A stretch of 64,000 nucleotides of DNA from Heterohyrax brucei (GCA_028571685.1 CM053156.1:84757049-84821048); one strand, 5' to 3'; positions 31,633 through 43,249 are shown, counted from the stretch's first letter. A program made the numbers and translations. Notes: a model not told the origin generated them from the sequence alone.

Positions 31633-31972
31633 TGGGATGCTGCTAACGTTGGGATCCCCATCCTTCAGCAGAATCCCCAAGAGGAGAGATGGACTGCATC
31701 AAGCCCTTGTACCTGACAAGGACTGCACGGGACCCTGGGATCACCTCGGGGCTGGGAGCCTGGGTGCTGCCACACCTGTGCCTCGAGCTGTATCAGGAAG
31801 AAGCCCCAGGCCAGGGCAGAGCGAGTCACTGGAGGACTCTATGCCCTTGTGGCCATCCTCGGAGCCACCCTTGTGAACTTGGACTTGTTAACCCAGGGTT
31901 TATCTCCACCTTGGTGCTGTTGATGTTTCAGGCCAGAGAAGTCTCTGTGGTGGGGCTGTCCTGCACCTCCCG

Positions 31973-32354
31973 TCACATTAAGCACTCGACTGCTAAGTGA
32001 AACCCAGCTGCTCCTTGATTATTCCCTAAAGATGACAGCCGAGCTGGGAGGGTAGACAGGAGGGGACAGGAGTCCACTAAATGACTCTGGGACGTGCAGG
32101 GTGGAAAGGAGGAGTGCGCTGTCACAGGGCGGGTGGGGGGGGCAGCTCCAGTTTCACAGAAGTATGTGTGCAGGGGATTACATGGCAGATTGCCTTGAAC
32201 TGTACACTTTCAGTGAAGCCAAGCCAAGTGCCATCGAGTCTGATCCCACTCGCCTAGTAAAATAAAAAGACAACACCCAGGAAAAGCCGATGGGGCAGTT
32301 CTGCTCTGTCACATGGGGTTGCCATGGATTGGAATCCACTCCTCAGCAACAGGT
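31973..32354 (+). repeat. AfroSINE split by an L1 3' end
   Basis: The front part (31973-32045) has TTAAGCACTCGACTGCTAAG and CTAAAGATGACAGCC. The back part (32272-32354) has AAGACAACACCCAGGAAAAG and GGATTGGAATCCACTCCTCA. The AAAGATGACAGCC and AAAGACAACACCC words at the edges look like a target-site duplication. Confidence 0.72.
32046..32271 (+). mobile_element. L1 3' terminal fragment
   Basis: GGGAGGGTAGACAGGAGGGG, GAGGAGTGCGCTGTCACAGG and GAACTGTACACTTTCAGTGA. It ends in an A-rich AAAATAAAAAG and carries a mini-insertion CCAAGCCAAGTGCCATCG at 32220-32237. Confidence 0.65.
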
Positions 32355-32825
32355 TAACAGATAAAGGTTCACCTGTGTCTCTGCAGGCCCCAGCACATCT
32401 CCCAAAGCCTCACCCTGGCAGCCCCAGGGCCTACATAGCCTGTGGGTGTGTTTCGTTTGGGTCACAGGCTATTTTAAAAGACAACTTGATGCGACTTGTT
32501 ACCGCGCTGCTTTGCCTGAGACAAGCAGTTTAGCACCTACTGTCTTACACGCAGGTTATTCTCCCTGCTGCTGGCCTGGAGGGCGAGTTAAAACCCCTGC
32601 CTTCCGCCAACGACAGGGTGACCTGCAAATGCCAGAACCTGCATATGGCAGGAACCTGCCAGAGATGGAAAATGCAAGTGTCTTCCACTAAACTGAGTGA
32701 TAGAAAGGTGGTAACACTGCAACCTGTCGAAGGTGGGAAACTTTTCAGACCTGGAAAACAGAGGCAGTTCCGTCGAGTTCCAGCTTTCACTGTATGAAGT
32801 CAATGAACGTAAAAATAAACCCTTT
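32355..32825. other. Non-genic stretch
   Basis: GGGTCACAGGCTATTTTAAA followed by AGACAACTTGATG (32459-32491) resembles GGTCATGGGCTATCCTAAAA followed by GACAACTTAAT at 29561-29591, so an unknown dispersed repeat may begin here. Confidence 0.35.
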
Positions 32826-32941
32826 GCTGTAGGACAGAGTGGAACTGCCTCATAAGGTTTCCAAGGAGCAGCTTGTGGATTGGAACTGCTGACATTCTGG
32901 TGAGCAGTGTGGCTCCTGACCTCTGCGCCACCAGGGTTTCT
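32826..32941 (-). repeat. AfroSINE, short form, tail-truncated
   Basis: GGACAGAGTGGAACTGCCTC, GGTTTCCAAGGAGCAGCTTG and CTGCGCCACCAGGGTTTC. Confidence 0.87.
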
Positions 32942-33215
32942 GGAGAGCTGACTGTAGGGCTCTCAATCCCCTCTCATTTGCCTGTGAATCCTTGAGCTCC
33001 TGATTTGGCTGGGGGTCTAAAGGGCCAGGAGGGGCTGGAGGCAGGAATGTCGCTGAGCTGGCGTGGAGGCCTAACCCAGGGAATGTGGGGCTTGTGCCTT
33101 GATGGTGGGCCACAGTGTGGGCCTGAGGAATAGAATTCAGCCTGGGACAGAGACAGCAGCCTAAGCTACTTTGCAAAAAAAAAAAACTATAATACTGATA
33201 ATTTGTAATATTTAT

Positions 33216-33766
33216 GAGGTCTGACAATTAAATCTGAGAACTGAATTGTTTTAAGTACTGCATACCTCACTGCTGAATATCACCACGGTCACCTTGGAAG
33301 TCCTCCCCTTGAGAAGCTGTGCACTGACGCCAGTGTCTAGTCCACCCTTCAAAGCCATTTTGGAACTCTTTCTGGAATGGCCATTGCACACGGTGGCCAG
33401 TTCACGAATTTAAGTGTATAGTTGCCAAGGAGTTCTTAGGTGGTAAACAAATAACTGTATTGGAACACCCTCCCTCCTCACCTGATCTGATCCTTGATGA
33501 CTTTTTTCTTTACCTGAAGATAAAGGAAATATTGAAAGAAAGACATTTGGATGACATTCGGGACGTCAAGGGTAACACGACAACAGCTCTGATGGCCATT
33601 CCAGAAGAAGAGCTCCAAAATTGCCTTGGAGGGTAGACTAGGCACTGGCATCGGTGCACAGCTTCCCAAGGGAAATACGTCGAAGGTGCCATAGTGATAT
33701 TTGGCAGTGAGGTAGGGAGCCCTTTTCCTAAGGTGAGGTCACAAGCTTCACTGTCAGGCCTCACGT
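33216..33766 (+). mobile_element. Mariner-type DNA transposon remnant, inverted arrangement
   Basis: The right arm (about 33440-33680, +) encodes a mariner transposase C-terminus: SSPDLILDDFFLYLKIKEIL, with the SPD of the third catalytic Asp. RHLDDIRDVKGNTTTALMAI then runs on to a stop after NCLGG. The left arm (33216-33395) encodes the corresponding C-terminal end and terminal repeat (AGGTCTGACAATTAAAT) on the opposite strand. CTGTCAGGCCT near 33757 may be the other terminal repeat. Two catalytic Asp regions are missing, so it is inactive. Confidence 0.78.
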
Positions 33767-33833
33767 ATTTGCCATGCACTGTTTCCAGCACTTTCGTAGC
33801 ATCTGGTTGAGTTCTCAGTCCTAAAAGACAGGA

Positions 33834-34030
33834 TGGTCCCTGGATAGCACAGGTGCTTTGGGATCAGCTACTTAACCTGAAAGTCGGTGGTTCAAACACA
33901 CCCAGAGGTGCGGTGAAAGACAGGCCTGGTGATCTGCATCCGTGAAGCTCTCAGCCAAGATAGGCCCAGGAGGCAGTTCTACTGTGCAACATGTAGGGTC
34001 TCCATAAGTTGGAAATTGACTCAACAACCA
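33834..34030 (+). repeat. AfroSINE, long form
   Basis: GGTCCCTGGATAGCACAGGT head, GTCGGTGGTTCAAACACACC body, GAAAGACAGGCCTGGTGATC block and GGAAATTGACTCAACAAC tail. Confidence 0.88.
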
Positions 34031-34062
34031 TGTCTTTTTGTTTTGTTTTGTTTTTTGGTATG

Positions 34063-34190
34063 AGATAGGCTCTATTGTTCTCCCCATTTTGCAGCGAAAA
34101 CTCAAGGCACTGAGGGGTGAAGTACTTTCATAATGGAGCCTCAGAGTCTAGATTTAGACAACGCAGTTGGGGTCCAGAGCCCGTGACCCC
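34063..34190 (-). repeat. MIR
   Basis: TATTGTTCTCCCCATTTTGC and GAAAACTCAAGGCACTGAGG, then TCAGAGTCTAGATTTAGAC, reversed MIR. Confidence 0.65.
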
Positions 34191-34310
34191 AACCTCAGGG
34201 AAGGAGGGAGCACGTACATCCTGGGAAAGCCAGCAACACCCGCCTTCCAGCTTCCCGGGCAACTCTGCAGAAAACAGGACCTTCAGGGCATTTGTCTCCT
34301 CCAGTGTCTG

Positions 34311-34453
34311 GTGCTAAGTGCTACGTTTGCTAACCAAAAGGTCAGCAGTTCAAATCCACCAGGTGCTCCTTGGAAACTCCATGGGGTGGTTCTACTCTGA
34401 CCTATAGGGTCGCTATAAATTGGACCTGACTCAACAGCAGTGGGTTGGTTGTT
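34311..34453 (+). repeat. AfroSINE, short form
   Basis: CTAAGTGCTACGTTTGCTAA, GGTCAGCAGTTCAAATCCAC and GGGTCGCTATAAATTGGACC. The first about 15 bases of the head are missing. Confidence 0.9.
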
Positions 34454-34461
34454 GGGTTAGT

Positions 34462-34812
34462 GCCTGGTGCTTAGTTGCTAACCAGAAGGTCAGTGGTTTG
34501 TGCCCACCAACGGCTCCTTGGGAGAAGATGTGGCAATCTCCCTCTGTACATACTGCAGCCAAACCCACTGCTGCCAGGTCAGTTCTGACTCACAGCGATC
34601 ACGTAGCACAGAACTGCTTCATAGAGTTTCCAAGGAGTGGCTGGTGGATTTGAACTGCCGATCTGGTTAGCAGCTGAGCTCTTAATCATTGTGCCATTAG
34701 AGCTCCCTGTACAGAGTACAGCCTTGGAAATCTGAGGGGGCAGCTCTCCTCAGCTCTCACAGGGTCATTCTGAGTTGGAATCACCCCATGGAATGGGTGT
34801 GGGTTTGGGTTT
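34462..34812 (+). repeat. AfroSINE, long form, split by antisense SINE
   Basis: The front part (34462-34554) has TGCCTGGTGCTTAGTTGCTA and AGATGTGGCAATCTCCCTCT. The back part (34707-34812) has GTACAGCCTTGGAAATCTGA to a GAGTTGGAATCACCCCATGG tail. Confidence 0.85.
34555..34706 (-). repeat. AfroSINE, short form, nested with target-site duplication
   Basis: AACCCACTGCTGCCAGGTCA tail to TCATTGTGCCATTAGAGCTC head. TGTACATACTGCAGCC before and TGTACAGAGTACAGCC after are a diverged duplicated target. Confidence 0.9.
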
Positions 34813-34819
34813 CGTGTCC

Positions 34820-35998
34820 TGTGCTCTGTTCTCCCCGCAGCCTGCTGCCTTTTTCTAGAACAGGCCGTAGCTCCCAGTGCCTTGCCAGCCTTGCTGGGGC
34901 TCAAGGCAAAGAAAAAACACGTGTGAAGTACTCATGGGGAGACATCCTCCCAAGTACAAAAAAATAACAGAAGCTGCTCTGCAGTCAAAACGCTGGAGTT
35001 GGTATCCAGCCGCTCGCTGCCCAATCTGTTCGCACACCACTGTCAGCCCTCAAAAATGCACTGGGTGTCGCGGAAGGGAGAGTTGGGACTGCCAGTGATT
35101 AGAACCCAGAACTGACTCTTTCCAATGCCCGAGAACATGGGGGTCATGAAACACACAACAGACCATCTGTCCTTAAAGTGTTGATATTTTGTTCATCGTG
35201 AGACTTTTTTTTTTTTTTGTCATTAATTTGGATTTTTAAGATATACTGCATGAAAACATCTTGTTAACTGAGCTTTTTGGTATCCTCGTAAATTTTGCAG
35301 CCTCAACTCTGATAGTTAAGTTCCTCTCTTGTCCTTGAGGCTACCTTTACCCCTAGCATTCATCAAAAATCCCATAGGGCATATAGGGTCCAGGGCAGTC
35401 AAAGAAGAAGGAGGAGTTCTGCACACTTGGGCAAATGGGGCTGGGGAAGCCCTGAGTTCTGGACATTCCCTCTTGTTCCCGAGTAAAATTTCACCCTGAA
35501 ATGGTTGCTAGTGGGTAAACCTCACCATTCACATTTTCTCTACTTCCTGGACCGTGGACCGATAAACACCGTGTTCCGTGATGTGCCCCATAGAACATGG
35601 AACGGACATAGCCCACTCTTAATCAAACTGTGTTGCACACAAATGTTTAGTATCCCGTGTGTTTTTCAGGAAAGGTCAATGAGGTGATTTACTGCTCAAG
35701 TGTCAGCAGCAAGCTTGATGCACGCGTGGACCCTGGGACCCCTATGACCTGTGTTTGCCTTGTACTTCATGGAACACAGTACCCAAACCACCAACACTGA
35801 TTCAGCAGTGTTCTCTTGGTGACAAAACATGGCATCACCAAAGAATTAAAAAAAAAAAAAAATTCACCATTAAAGTGTTAACATGAGATTTATCACCTAA
35901 TCCTTTGGGTGTGGAAAGGGCTGGTGGGCAGAGTAGGGAGGGAGACCCAAGACAGGAAAAACTAATCAAGTTTTTAAGAGTTCTTTTCAAAAGACAAA
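34820..35998. other. Non-genic stretch
   Basis: No gene recognised. A T run lies at about 35206-35218 and an A run at about 35848-35862. Confidence 0.4.
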
Positions 35999-36077
35999 GA
36001 AAGACTGGAAAGGAGGGAAAGAGGGAAGGAGGAAAGAAAGAAGGAAGGGAGGAAAGAAAGAAAAAGAAAAAAGAAAG
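35999..36077. repeat. Purine (GAAA/GGAA) microsatellite
   Basis: An almost uninterrupted purine strand of GGAA, GGGA, GAAA units. Such mirror-like purine tracts can form triplex DNA. Confidence 0.93.
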
Positions 36078-36349
36078 CTGGCATTAGCAAGATAAACTTC
36101 TTTGCCTTTTCTCCTTTTCCCCAAATCCATCTGAATTATAGAATTTTTACGAGATTGTTTACATGAATGAAAAAATCTATTTCTTTAAAACAAAAGTAAA
36201 GGCCTAAAGAATGAGTGGCTCTCAGTCAGCTCCTTGTTTAAAAGACTAATTTGTGAAAAGATTAAAGTCGGCTCTTTCCAATACAAGAAGTTTTATCAAA
36301 CCTACACAGCAGAGACAGAATGCCTTTGTTTATGCAGTCACTGTTTTGA

Positions 36350-36543
36350 ATCCTGCAGAGTTTACACACTATATACAGCTTCTAACTAGACAGTTGGCAA
36401 TTCAAACCTGCCAGTGGCTCTCGGAGAAGACCTGGCTGTCTGCTCCTGCAAAATTTACACCCAAGGAAACCCTGTGGGGTAGTTCTAGTCTGTCACATGG
36501 GGTCACTGAGAGTCAAAATCAACTCAATAGCACCTAACAACAA
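36350..36543 (+). repeat. AfroSINE, long form, diverged head
   Basis: AGTTGGCAATTCAAACCTGC, AGAAGACCTGGCTGTCTGCT, CCCTGTGGGGTAGTTCTAGT and CAATAGCACCTAACAACAAG tail. Confidence 0.85.
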
Positions 36544-36647
36544 GAAAAGACAACAAGCATAGTTTCAGAGTCTCACATAGGAACACAGGAATCTCTAAGT
36601 CCACACTTGCTTTTACATTAATGATTTATGCAGATTTTCGAGACTCC

Positions 36648-36825
36648 ATGGTATCCCAGAATCACCTGGTGGGCTTGTTAACAATTCAGACTGTGGCTCC
36701 ATTTCCAGAGTATCTGATTTGGTGGGTCTGGGCAAGGCCTGAGAGTTTGGAAGTTTATCTAACAAGCTGTCAGGTGAGGCTGATGCTCCCTATCCTGGAA
36801 CCTCATTTAGAGAAATGCTGTTTTA
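36648..36825. repeat. MER5A-type hAT remnant
   Basis: CAGAATCACCTGGTGGGCTT, CCAGAGTATCTGATTTGGTG, CTAACAAGCTGTCAGGTGAG and TTAGAGAAATGCTG are the MER5A order. Confidence 0.72.
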
Positions 36826-37047
36826 TGCTATGTCCAGGATTCTGGCGGATAATGACTTCCCCACTGGCAAATGACCGATTCGAGAAGTAAATGTCACCGG
36901 TGTACTACAGACAGTGGCTGGACACCCTTCACCGAAACAAAAACTCATTACTGCAGAAATTAGTCTTCTGCATTTTCTTTGGATATATGTCTAAGTTTCT
37001 TTTGAAAAAGGGATATTAGTACACTTCCAATTCTTGGTATTAGAGGC

Positions 37048-37283
37048 TGAGGGGGCTGCTGTTGAGTTGATTCTGACACATAGCAACCATAGCTGACGGA
37101 GTAGAACTCACAGCAACCCTAGAGGAGAGAGTAAAACTGTCCCACAGGTTTCCTAGATTGTAATCTTTATGGGAGAAGATTCCTAAGTATTTTCTCCCAT
37201 GGAGTAGCTGGTGGTGGGGTCAAACAGATGACCTTTCAGATAGCAGCTAAGCACTTAACCATTGCACCACCGGATCCCTTGTG
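37048..37283 (-). repeat. AfroSINE with internal duplication
   Basis: GCTGTTGAGTTGATTCTGAC tail. The CAACC ... GAGTAGAACT block occurs twice (about 37083-37108 and about 37113-37140). GTAATCTTTATGGGAGAAGA centre and TTAACCATTGCACCACCGGA head. Confidence 0.85.
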
Positions 37284-37318
37284 GTGGAACCAACTTGACG
37301 ACAGTGGGTTTGGTTTAT
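37284..37318 (+). repeat. AfroSINE tail fragment
   Basis: GGAACCAACTTGACGACAGT followed by GGGTTTGGTTTA is an isolated 3' tail, directly abutting an antisense SINE head. Confidence 0.7.
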
Positions 37319-37325
37319 TTGGGGG

Positions 37326-37520
37326 GATGATACCAGTGATTAACATATTTGGCTGCTCTCTAAAAGGCTGGAGGTTCAAGTCCACCCAGGATACTTGGCA
37401 AGAAAGGTCTGGTTATCTATTTCTGAAAGCCAGCCATATAAAACCGTACAGAGCAGACTTTCACTCTGATACACAGGGAGTCACCATGAGTTGAGGATAC
37501 CGTGAGCTGGAATCACAGCA
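37326..37520 (+). repeat. AfroSINE, long form
   Basis: GATGATACCAGTGATTAACA head, GAAAGGTCTGGTTATCTATT block and AGTCACCATGAGTTGAGGAT tail, with a repeated GAGCTGGAATCACAGCAACT. Confidence 0.82.
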
Positions 37521-37525
37521 ACTTG

Positions 37526-37555
37526 ATTCATTTCATATAAATATATGAAATGAAT
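37526..37555. repeat. Perfect inverted repeat, 13-base arms
   Basis: ATTCATTTCATAT, AAAT loop, then ATATGAAATGAAT. Arms are exactly complementary. Confidence 0.95.
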
Positions 37556-37597
37556 ATCAAGTTCCAACTCTCTTTACCAGCAGGCACAGCAATGGAA

Positions 37598-37646
37598 AAA
37601 TTTTAGAAAAAACTGACATATATATATGTCAGTCTTTTCTGAAAAC
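37598..37646. repeat. Hairpin around a 22-base palindrome
   Basis: The core ACTGACATATA / TATATGTCAGT is a perfect palindrome. Flanks TTTTAGAAAA and TTTTCTGAAAA extend pairing with one mismatch and one bulge. Confidence 0.92.
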
Positions 37647-37649
37647 TTC

Positions 37650-38460
37650 TTTGCTGTACTTGGTGTTAAGGAGAGTTTGGAAATTAGTACTCATTTCAAA
37701 TTATAGAGTGGATCTAAAGAATCAAGTATTTTTCTTTTTGGTTTTGGCTTTAAATTTAGTGTTGAATTTTGCGAGTGAAGACTGTCCCCTGGATCCCTGG
37801 GTTGCCATGGTGACATTTTCACTTTTCTGTTGTTTAGGGGCCAGAACCCCACTGAAATAAGTTCTTGCATGCATCCAAAGCCAGGAGCTTGGAACCGGCT
37901 CTGGGAAGCCAGGATTGGTGAGCCACGTAAAGAGGTTGCTGAGCAAAAGAAGAGCCTCACAGGAGGACATTAAATGTGGCCTAAAGGAAGGGGAGCAGGA
38001 GCTGACCTCCAGCTGAGAGGTCTCTACAGGGGTCCTGGGCTCATGGACGTCATCTAGAGCAAAGGGACATCAGGCAAGGAGAGCTCTCACCTAAGTACCA
38101 GCTGTCCATCCTTGATTACTGTGGCTGAAGGTGATGCTCCGTTTTTAAAGAGAAATAACACATTTTGACATTAACAGAGCTTATCGTATCTTTTCACTTA
38201 TTTGTCTAATTATAGCAATCACAGCAGCAGGAACAAAGGCCAAGGCACACGTAACAATAGTGATAACAACCCTTTGGGATTAAACTCAGAATTAAAATCA
38301 GAGAGCTAACAGTGATTAGTGTGCTCATTTGAAAAAATGTTAATTGCACCCCACCCCACCCCGAAAAGAAATTCAAAACAAAAACCCACAACTATAAAGA
38401 GGTAAGAAATCAGGTTTCTATCCACGCCCCTCTTGCTCCATCTTATTGCCTCACATTAAA
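37650..38460. other. Non-genic stretch
   Basis: No gene or named repeat recognised in about 800 bases. Confidence 0.4.
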
Positions 38461-38464
38461 AAAA

Positions 38465-38530
38465 AAAAGCTATTGAGTCAATTCAGTGACCCTTGAAGAC
38501 AGAGTAGATATAACTGCTCTACAGTTTTCC
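38465..38530 (-). repeat. AfroSINE tail-side fragment
   Basis: AAAGCTATTGAGTCAATTCA and GACAGAGTAGATATAACTGC after an A run. Confidence 0.65.
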
Positions 38531-38533
38531 AGT

Positions 38534-38665
38534 TACATGCTGTGTCCGCTAACCATAAAGGTCGGCAGTTCAAACCCGTCAGGAGATTCTCGGAAACTCT
38601 ATGGGGCAGTTCTCCTCTGACCTCTAGGGTCACTGTGAGTCGAATCTGAGTTGCCGACACTGGTG
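38534..38665 (+). repeat. AfroSINE, short form, head-truncated
   Basis: GCTGTGTCCGCTAACCATAA, GGTCGGCAGTTCAAACCCGT, CTATGGGGCAGTTCTCCTCT and a decayed tail. Confidence 0.87.
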
Positions 38666-38684
38666 GGTAACAGTGTGCCCAAGG

Positions 38685-38800
38685 CTAATCTCTGTAGGGA
38701 AGTAGACTGCCCTACCTACCTCCCACGGGGACTGTCGGGTGGGTTGGCAACGCTAGGTTCTAGCTGCCCTTCCTTCGATTAGCAGCCAGCCAGGGCTCCC
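38685..38800 (-). repeat. AfroSINE, partial; last repeat before the repeat-free block
   Basis: GGGAAGTAGACTGCCCTACC, CTGTCGGGTGGGTTGGCAAC and GATTAGCAGCCAGCCAGGGC. Confidence 0.72.
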
Positions 38801-41800
38801 CCTTGCCTGGGCGTGGCTGCTGTTAGGATCTGGCCTGGGTCCTCTCCACTCTGCCAGACATATACTGTTGCTCATACAACAGAAAAATATGAATGATCAA
38901 AATCCCAGTGACATCTTTGACTAGGACTGATTTTCTCTGCATTTTTATAATTGTCCTGTTCCCTGACCAAAGATGCGTGGCTGTGGGCTTAAATCGTTTG
39001 GTGGGAAGTTGCCGTGTTTTGAGTACTGTAAAAAAAAAACAACAACGATGTTTCTATGTAAAAATTTCTGGGTGCGTTTTAAAAACCATAGGTGGGAGTG
39101 GAAATTCAGGATTTTCTTCTGCTTCTTTACTTTACTCTCTGCTAACGCCTATGCGAGGAGTCCTGGGTCGAAAAACTTTCAACTGCCCTCCCTCGGGAAG
39201 AGGCTACTGGGTTTGCGTCACTGGGTTGGTGGAGCCCCTTCAAGGACCCCTGTAAAGAGCAGTAGCTTTCTGTACAAGTCAGATTTCGCCCCCTACCTGG
39301 CTAGCCTGTCACCGCTGGGTTCTGAGGTGTTTAAACTGATAGGACAGTCAACACGGCCAGTATTTATTTTGGTATCCTCCTAAGGACCCTGTATCTTACT
39401 GGGCTCTCGAAAGTGTGTTTTTATATATGCATACGCACGTATTAACCTAAACACGTCGCCTAGTCTCTTAAGGAGCACGTGACTGTCAAGGTGCAAACCA
39501 ATTTTTCTGGCGCTCAAGGAAGACCCCAACTGCCCCCACTCCTCCGCATTCCCCTTGGGATTCGCCGCTTCTGCTGCCACTTTATCTGGGTCTCCAATCG
39601 TACAGGTGCCAGAAGTCAGATCGCAGGTAGAAGTGGCTGCGACAATTCACGGAAATGTTAATCAATCTGGATTTAGAGACTAAATACGGAAAAATAATCT
39701 TTCCTCGGTAAGACGGAGCCTACATTGAATATAATTCCGTGATGAAAAGATCGCCAAGTACTGGTTGTGCTGCGGACACACACCTCCAGGGGAGACCCTG
39801 CTTTCAGCTGAGTCTCCAAGGGGAGGGGAATAGGGTAGCCAGGACCTTTCAAGTGAGTCTTCCAAACGCGATAGCTGGTTACTGCTCAGAGCAGTCGCCA
39901 CTCCCCCCTCCCGTTTCCATGAAATAAACGCTCCGAGCGTTTCCACCGCACAAGGCGCGGCCCTTGGGGGGAGTTTCTCCAAGTAAGAGCAATCCCTGCG
40001 TGTTGCTCCTGTCTCTAAAGCCCGAAGTCACAACGGTTTGGCGAGCTGGCATCATGAATTTCCAGCACCTAAGGGTGAGAAGAGAGGCATTAGGGTTGAG
40101 GGCCATTTCGATTCCAGCGACCGACAGGGCGGTAAGGTGGGCGGGAAGGGGGCTACCTCCTGGGTGGGACGGCGCCGGTGCGGGGTACAGGGTGGCTCCT
40201 GGGCGTCGCTCTGGCTTCTGGCTCAGTTCTGGTTCTGGAGAGTCGGAGTCGCCCAGCACCCGGAGTCGCAGAGGGCCTCCGCCTCGCCTGGCGGCGACCA
40301 CATAAATGAATCGAACCTGCTGGGCTTGGTCAGCCCGCGGGTGCGTGGTTGTGTTGGACACGGAAAGGAGAAGCCTCGGGGGACACTGGGCTCCCGCCTG
40401 CGCTCCGAGCAGTTAGCCTGCCTACAGATGGGCCCGGGGATGTTGGTGGAGAGGGGACAGGCGGTCTGCAGACGTCTATCTCCCAGCAGCCAAGTGTGGC
40501 CTCTGGCGAGCGAGGGTCTTCCGGGGCAGGAGAAGGAAAGCCATGCTTGTTGTCTCTAACGGGTTCCCCAAGGCCACTAGGAAGGAGACCTTGCGTGCTA
40601 GGCCAGCTCTGGCTGTGCGGTAGGACGGCTAAAACAGCTCGCTGCGCCTTCAGTCCTGTGCAGTGGGCTGGGTACAAAGGTAAGCGACAAAGCCCAGACA
40701 TCTGGGCTAGGCGAGCCATTTACAAAAGGGCGCCGGGAGGAGACCACGGGCGGAGGTCGAGGCCTTGTTGGGCGCTCGGGGACCCACAGGCCGCCCCCGG
40801 TTCCGCACCCCTCTTCGCCCACTTGGAAAAAGGCAGATGTTTACGACGAGCAACTAAAGGCCGCGAAACCTTTCCCGCTCTGCGCGGCGTCAAGAGAAGC
40901 CACCAGGAAGGAACTGGTGTTGAAGTCTCGGCTGGGACCGGTGCCGTCTGCCCGCTGAGCCGCGGCCTGGGGTACCATTTAAAACTGCGATTGTCTTAGC
41001 CGATTGGCCGTGGACGGGCGCATGGCGCCCCACGACGTACGCCTTAGGTTGTTGTAGGCGATTTTTGAAGCAAGCGGCTGTCCAGCGGGCGCCAGTGCGT
41101 GAATGCAGACCGTGGGATGGAGGGTGGGGAGCGTGAACCCATCCACTGCCCTCTCTACCCCTGCACTGCGACAGGCCGTGGCCTGTCATGCCTGCCGTGG
41201 CCTTAACATCCCTGCTTCACCCTCGCGAGCCCGCCACTTTACAGACGGTCACGCCGCTCAGAGGGCAGGACCGACAGCCGGCGCGAGGCGCAGCCTTCTT
41301 AGGGCGCTCAGGGGCCTCCGCACGCTGCCCAGCGCCCCTCCTCGGGGGTGGGAATCCGCGCGCCAGGCCCGGGCCCGCTCTCCCCGCCCGGCCGCCTTGC
41401 AGGCTGCGGCGGGGGCGGGGGCCGCGGGGCAGGCCGCCCGGGGCTCGGGTAGTGCTTCCAAGGTACCCGGCCTCGCACCTCCGGGGAGGTGGCGCAGCGC
41501 TGGGGCGCTGCTGCCCTTGCAGACGCCTCGTCGTCGCCTTCCGTCTGGCGTCTGAGGCCATCTGGAGGTTCAGGTGCGGGCTGCGGGCGTGGGTGCCGGG
41601 CTGGCGCGCCCACGAGCAGCCTCCCTAGGGGGCGACAGAGGCGAGCTTCCAACGCTCCCCTATCCAGCGTGGAGCAAGGCTCCCCCAAGACCCCTGCGTC
41701 CTGTTCGCAGCCAGTTAGGTGGCTGCGAGGCTCCCAGGGTCCAGAGGGGGCACTCTTCTCCTGGCTCTGGCTGCTTAGAGCGCGGCCACGCACTCACACG

Positions 41801-43249
41801 TCGTCTTCCGGCGAGGGGCGGGGGATTTGGGGTCTAAGGTACCCCAGACCATCCGCTCCCTGCTCTCCGCTGAGCTGAAACTTGGGCCCGGGCTTCCGGA
41901 GCCCCAAACAGGATGCGCGTGCCTGGGTTCTGGGTCCTGATGCGGCGCTACAGCTCGTTGGTGAGGGGTCCTCGCGCGCGGCCGCCACTCCATCGAGCAA
42001 GCAGAGGTCGCCCTCTATCCGGCGCGTGGCCAGTGGAGAGGAGGCAGCCCCTTGTGGTCCCTGACGCTGCCTTAGAAATGAATGGCCTTTGACCTGCGAT
42101 TCTGAAGCTTCTAGGCTCCTGGGCCACCCGGAGCCGTGCCAAGCTGACCCTCCGGGCCCATCGGCACCTTTCCGCCATGGACGCCCCCGGGCCCGGAGAA
42201 TCTTCGTCCCCTACGATGGCTCCGGCGAGAGTTGCAGCGGGAAGAACAGCCCAGGCCTGGGGTGGGGGTGGCACCCTCGGTGCCTGGGGAGAGTGCTGAC
42301 ACGGAGGAGCCAACTCGTTCCAGCCTCATCCCAGACTCGGTCTTGGCGTCCAACCTGCGGCGAGAGGACAGAACATGGAGAGAAGTTCCTTAACCAGGCC
42401 CTGGGGGTCCCGAAGGACGCGCCACATCTGTCTCCGGGGTAGGGGGCCCCCAGTTTTACACATCTCGGGTATCAGCGTGCCTGCGGCGGCGGATTCTGGT
42501 CCCTTCTCTTTGCACAACGCCTCCTTTCTCTCCTTGGGAACTAGCCCCCCAAAACCAGTAGCGCCGCTTAAACGGTTGTTTATTTTGCCTCCAGGCCGGG
42601 TGATTTTGGAAGCTCGCTGTCTGGGGGCCTATTCGTGTCTTTTAAAGCCCTTGTCCTTCTAGCAAATCCCCTCCCCGTGTTGGGACCGAGAAGCCACCGG
42701 ATAGTGGTCTCCCTTCCGGGTCTTCCTCTCCCTTGCTTGTGGTTAGACTTGTCGTCTTGGCTCTTGCCTGCTGAGACGCCGTTCTTGGGGGCCGCCTATT
42801 TTCATTTAGGTCATGTATCTGAGGCCCCTCCGTGTCTATAAGAAATGCTGTAATGTTGGAGCAGAAAGCTGAGGAGGCCCAGGGGGAGGTGGCTGCCCTC
42901 CCCTGTGAGGGGGGAGGCGGGGCGCGTCCACTCCAGGCTCCAAGCTCAGAACGTGGGTATTGATTATGGCAACATCGGATTCGGAATCCAATCAAAACAG
43001 CTGCCCTTCTGCTCTTTGGGGACCAGTTGGGGCGCCCCAGCAAAGTCTGACCTCCAGAATTATGAGATTTTCTCTTGTGGTGAAAAAACAATCCACGATA
43101 ATATTTGGGTCCGTGGATTTCGTTTTTGAATCTTTTTAAAAATCAATACTGAGCCCTGTTTTCAAGTGTAAGCGGCCAGTCCAATTGGGAGAGACAGCAT
43201 ATAGGGGACAGGAAGTTTCATTTCTGTCTCTGAAACAGCAGTGCCTACT

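Noticed and set aside
33510-33791. A 93-codon minus-strand frame
   Set aside because: It is the opposite strand of the mariner transposase remnant.
40349-40999. Open frame of 216 codons in the CpG domain
   Set aside because: Overlapping frames of similar length exist on both strands, the composition is that of translated GC-rich DNA, and no domain is recognisable.
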